Assembly: GCA_937948815.1 (NCBI GenBank)
Contig: CALFAM010000229.1
Span: 1 to 33,192, forward strand
Source: an uncultured bacterium
Lineage (GTDB): Bacteria > Acidobacteriota > Thermoanaerobaculia > Multivoradales > J023
Direction of reading: 5' to 3'
Length of the DNA: 33,192 nt
Shown piece after piece: positions 30,495-33,192 of this stretch. Below the pieces are notes generated by a model. The model saw only the letters and a list, made by a program, of their open reading frames with translations, searched no databases and had not been told where the DNA came from. Each line of letters opens with the position of its first letter. The stretch's first letter is position 1. Made by a program: the position numbers and the translations under genes.

Positions 30495-31724
30495 ATGTCC
30501 GATTCAAAGCGATACGACATCGCGGTGCTCGGCGCCACGGGCTTTACCGGCGGGTTGGTGGCGTCGTACCTCGCCACCCAGGCGGCCGGGGAGTCGTTGC
30601 GGTGGGCAATCGCCGGTCGCAGCCGGCCGAAGCTCGAGGCGGTCGCGGCCGGGCTGCGCGAGGACGCTGCCGACACCGAGGCGGCACCTGGAATCGAGGT
30701 GGTGAATGTCGACGATGCGCCCGCCATGGAAGCGCTTGCCCGCCAAACCCGCGTGCTGCTCACCACCGTCGGACCCTTCGATGTGCACGGCGAGCCCGTG
30801 GTGGCAGCCTGTGTGGCGGGCGGCTGTGACTACGTCGACATCACCGGTGAGCCCGCCTTCGTATCGCGCATGATCGATCGCTATCACCAGCCTGCCCGGG
30901 AGCGAGGCATCCGGGTGGTGAGCTGCTGCGGCTTCGACAGCATTCCACACGACCTCGGCGCCCTGCTTGCGGTGCGGGCGTTGCGCGAAGGCGTGGCAGG
31001 CGACGGCGTAGGCGACGCGCCAATCGATCTCGAAGGCTTCGTCTTTGGTGCTGGGTCGATCTCGGGAGGCACGTGGCATTCGGCTGTGCGGGCGATGGGA
31101 AACTACCGCGCGGACCAGCGCGCTCGACGCCGACGGCGCCGTGAGGAGAAAAGCGTCCGACGCCCGGGCGCCCCGCGCTACGGCCGACGAACTGTTCGCT
31201 ACGAACCGGCCATCGCCGCGTGGGCGGCGCCCCTGCCCACGATCGATCCGGAGGTCGTCTTGCGATCAGCGTCCCTGCTTCCCGCGGACTATGGTTCCGG
31301 CTTCCGCTATGCCCACTTTGTTCGCGTCGGTTCGCTGCCGAAGCTGACGGCTGGTGCCATGTTCATCGGGAGCGTGTTCGCGCTTGCGCAGCTTCCGCCC
31401 ACCCGCCGGCTGCTCTTGGCTGCCAAGAAGCCTGGCGACGGTCCGGACGCCGCGGCGCGCGCCAAGGGGCGATTCCATGTCCTGCTGCGGGGTAAGCGCG
31501 CGGAGCGCACAGTCAGCGTCAACGTCCGGGGAGGTGATCCGGGCTATGGCGAGACGGCCAAAATGGTCGCGGAGTCCGCCCTGTGCCTGGCGCGTGAACG
31601 CTCCCGAGCCGACCAAACAACGCCGGCGTCCATGACCGGTGTCCTGACGCCGGCCGCGGCGCTCGGCTTGCCCTTGATCGCGCGGTTGCGGTCTGCGGGC
31701 ATCCGCTTCGAGGTCGAAGCATGA
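30495..31724 (+). CDS. Saccharopine dehydrogenase-like oxidoreductase (trans-acting enoyl reductase type)
   Basis: 409 residues. An N-terminal Rossmann domain carries the nucleotide loop GATGFTGG at 14-21. The family signatures VGPFDVHGEPVVAACVAGGC (about 92-111), YVDITGEPAFV and CCGFDSIPHDLGALL follow. This group includes mycobacterial trans-acting enoyl reductases and eukaryotic SCCPDH, which are often lipid-linked. The substrate is unknown. A basic, Arg-rich stretch near 205-235 is probably a surface loop. It overlaps the BrkB gene by 4 bases (ATGA), so the two are co-translated. Confidence 0.88.
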   Translation: MSDSKRYDIAVLGATGFTGGLVASYLATQAAGESLRWAIAGRSRPKLEAVAAGLREDAADTEAAPGIEVVNVDDAPAMEALARQTRVLLTTVGPFDVHGEPVVAACVAGGCDYVDITGEPAFVSRMIDRYHQPARERGIRVVSCCGFDSIPHDLGALLAVRALREGVAGDGVGDAPIDLEGFVFGAGSISGGTWHSAVRAMGNYRADQRARRRRRREEKSVRRPGAPRYGRRTVRYEPAIAAWAAPLPTIDPEVVLRSASLLPADYGSGFRYAHFVRVGSLPKLTAGAMFIGSVFALAQLPPTRRLLLAAKKPGDGPDAAARAKGRFHVLLRGKRAERTVSVNVRGGDPGYGETAKMVAESALCLARERSRADQTTPASMTGVLTPAAALGLPLIARLRSAGIRFEVEA

Positions 31725-33067
31725 GCGCCAGGAACGGCTTGGGCGAGAAGCTGCAGATGTCGTTGCGTGCCGGTCGAACCGCCTGGAGGCGGGTGCTCGC
31801 TGCGGCTGCGAGGGTCGCCAAGCAACCGGCGTGGTCGTTCTTGCGTGTTCTCGTGGCCCAGATTCGGCACGACGAGCTGGCGGAACGATCCGCTGCCCTT
31901 GCCTTCATCACCGTGGTGTCGCTGGTGCCGCTGATGGCGACCCTTTCGCTCTTTGCCGGCCCGGTTCAGGCGGACGACAGCACCTTGTTCACGATCTTGG
32001 CCTGGCTGCTTCCTTATCCGGAAGAAACCCTGGTCGCCAAGCTGCGTGAGTTCGTCGACCACGCACGGGCGATCCGTGGTGTCGGTCTGGTCGCCTTTCT
32101 GATCACGGCGATGACCGCCTTCTTCACGGTGGATCACACGATCAATCGTATCTGGAAGGTGGGACGCAGGCGGCCCTTCCCGGCACGCCTCCGCTCCTTC
32201 ACCCTGGTGTTGTTCTGGACGCCGGTGATGATCGCGGTCGCGTCGTCGAGTCGCTTTCTGCTCGACCAGCGTCTCGACCAGCACGCGGCCATGGCCTTGC
32301 TCGATCAGGTGCTTGTGGCCATGCCTCTCGCGGTCACCGTCCTCGGGCTCAGTATGCTCTATTGGCTGGTGCCGTTCACGGCCGTCGGCTTTCGTTTCGC
32401 GTTGATCGGGGCGGTCTGTGCGACGCTTCTCTTGGAGCTGCTACGAAAAGGTTTCGTCATCTACATCGAGCTCTACCAGGTGACGCAGATCTATGGCAGC
32501 TTTGGCCTGGTCATCTTGTTTCTGATCTCGATTCAGCTCGGCTGGCTGGTGGCGCTGACTGGCTGCGAGGTTGCCTTCTGTGCGCAAAACCGGCTTCGTC
32601 TGGTACGACAAAGCGTGTCGGCCCGTTGCAGCGATGCGGGGTGGATAGGGGTGGCCGCCATGCTGGTCGTTTGCCAACGATTCCAGGCGGGCGCGCCGAT
32701 CGTCCCCGGACCGTCGCTGGCGCGCCACCTCCATCTGGGGCCTGCGACCCTCGATACCGTTCTCGAGCCGCTGATCGCGGCGGGCATGCTGGTGCCGAGC
32801 AGCGACGGGGCTGGCTATCTGCTCGCCGCCGACCCCCACGTCTTGACCGTCGAACAGATCTTCGCAGTGTATGACCGTGTCACCGAGAGCGTCGTCGGAG
32901 CGGTGCCCGCTCCGCTGCGCGCATGCCTGAGCGGCTTACGCCGGGACTTGGCAGAGGTCCGGGCGCAGCGCCTGGACGGATTGGCGCTCGCACAGGTCTT
33001 CGAGGCCCCCGCAGTTGCAATGCCTGACGACGTCCCCTACAATGCCGCTCCCCGTGTGGGGCAGTAG
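31721..33067 (+). CDS. YihY/BrkB-family inner-membrane protein with C-terminal winged-helix-like domain
   Basis: 448 residues. The membrane core has six hydrophobic segments between about 55 and 290. Family marks are the ERSAALAFITVVSLVPL helix (57-73), TAMTAFFTVDHTINRIW (about 128-144) and the YGSFGLVILFLISIQLGWLV helix (about 257-276). The last 150 residues are soluble and helical and look like the winged-helix tail found in some members. The old name RNase BN for this family is an error; its function is unsettled. The final 18 codons double as the promoter and first ten bases of the tRNA-Ala gene, and the TAG stop lies inside the tRNA. Confidence 0.9.
   Translation: MSARNGLGEKLQMSLRAGRTAWRRVLAAAARVAKQPAWSFLRVLVAQIRHDELAERSAALAFITVVSLVPLMATLSLFAGPVQADDSTLFTILAWLLPYPEETLVAKLREFVDHARAIRGVGLVAFLITAMTAFFTVDHTINRIWKVGRRRPFPARLRSFTLVLFWTPVMIAVASSSRFLLDQRLDQHAAMALLDQVLVAMPLAVTVLGLSMLYWLVPFTAVGFRFALIGAVCATLLLELLRKGFVIYIELYQVTQIYGSFGLVILFLISIQLGWLVALTGCEVAFCAQNRLRLVRQSVSARCSDAGWIGVAAMLVVCQRFQAGAPIVPGPSLARHLHLGPATLDTVLEPLIAAGMLVPSSDGAGYLLAADPHVLTVEQIFAVYDRVTESVVGAVPAPLRACLSGLRRDLAEVRAQRLDGLALAQVFEAPAVAMPDDVPYNAAPRVGQ
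33015..33043 (+). promoter_or_regulatory. tRNA promoter inside the end of the BrkB coding region
   Basis: TTGCAA (33015-33020) and TACAAT (33038-33043) are separated by exactly 17 bases. The -10 ends 14 bases before the tRNA, which leaves a leader of about eight bases. This fits a dedicated sigma70 promoter for the tRNA gene. Confidence 0.72.
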
Positions 33068-33133
33068 CTCAGTTGGGAGAGCACCACGTTCGCATCGTGG
33101 GGGTCGAGGGTTCGAATCCCTTCTGCTCCACCA
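33058..33133 (+). tRNA. tRNA-Ala (anticodon CGC), CCA encoded
   Basis: A full cloverleaf can be drawn. The acceptor GGGGCAG pairs with CTGCTCC and includes the G3-U70 wobble that identifies alanine tRNAs. D-stem GCTC/GAGC, anticodon stem CCACG/CGTGG with loop TTCGCAT (anticodon CGC, reading GCG), T-stem GAGGG/CCCTT with TTCGAAT. The 3' CCA is encoded at 33131-33133. The first ten bases overlap the BrkB gene. Downstream there is only a C-rich run and no further feature to the window end. Confidence 0.97.
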
Positions 33134-33192
33134 GTCCCCCCCCTTTCTTCCTAGAAGACATTCAGGGTCGCCCGTCGAAGCGCCTCATGGCG

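Noticed and set aside
1..33192. CRISPR arrays, insertion sequences, transposases, integrases, rRNA genes
   Set aside because: No regularly spaced repeats, transposase or integrase motifs, terminal inverted repeats with target duplications, or rRNA sequence were seen. The tRNA at the right edge could serve as an integration site, but no integrase or duplicated tRNA end is visible in the window.

Overview
The window reads as the chromosome of a high-GC, diderm (Gram-negative) bacterium. Diderm placement rests on a TamB/TamA outer-membrane assembly pair, secreted proteins with Sec-type signals and an alginate-type O-acylation pair. An ECF sigma factor of the TIGR02999-like type next to a Ser/Thr kinase with C-terminal TPRs is a combination I associate with Acidobacteriota and some Xanthomonadales-like Gammaproteobacteria. 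I cannot decide between them from this sequence.

Layout. 1-2067: the C-terminal part of a large secreted BNR/Asp-box (VPS10-like) protein. 2427-2930: a small secreted Cys-rich protein. 3146-6002 (minus): a tightly overlapped three-gene operon, sbnA-like / sbnB-like / sulfotransferase, closed by a strong hairpin at 3109-3136. Upstream, at 6003-6816, lies a gene-poor and locally AT-rich stretch with a good sigma70-type promoter, a 15-bp palindrome over it and one doubtful small ORF. 6817-7446: a DUF1062-like zinc-ribbon protein. 7471-8478 (minus): a zinc alcohol dehydrogenase-type enzyme. 8563-17950: a housekeeping and envelope block, tlyA, nadK, tamB, tamA-like and yjbQ. 18225-21600: ECF sigma factor and its overlapping TPR Ser/Thr kinase. 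21621-24600 (minus): MBOAT acyltransferase, SGNH-like partner and a second Cys-rich secreted protein. 24986-28493 (minus): two M16 peptidase-family subunits and a class III phosphodiesterase, joined by 4-base overlaps. 28662-29454 (minus): two small membrane-anchored stress-type proteins. 29649-33067: a second calcineurin-like phosphoesterase, a saccharopine-dehydrogenase-like reductase and a YihY/BrkB membrane protein. The last codons of the BrkB gene contain the promoter and the first ten bases of a tRNA-Ala(CGC) gene.

How the genes work together. SbnA plus SbnB are the known two-step route to L-2,3-diaminopropionate. Here they are coupled to a sulfotransferase with no NRPS or siderophore synthetase in view, so the operon may make an undescribed sulfated or sulfamated diaminopropionate metabolite. 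TamA and TamB would form an envelope-spanning machine. MBOAT and SGNH proteins would O-acylate a surface glycan. The two Cys-rich proteins lie about 22 kb apart and share one cysteine spacing, C-x6-C-x3-C-x(5,9)-C-x3-C-x6-C-x3-C, as well as a similar translation-initiation region. They look like members of one secreted disulfide-rich family. These two items, the diaminopropionate/sulfotransferase operon and the Cys-rich family, are the best candidates for something undescribed.
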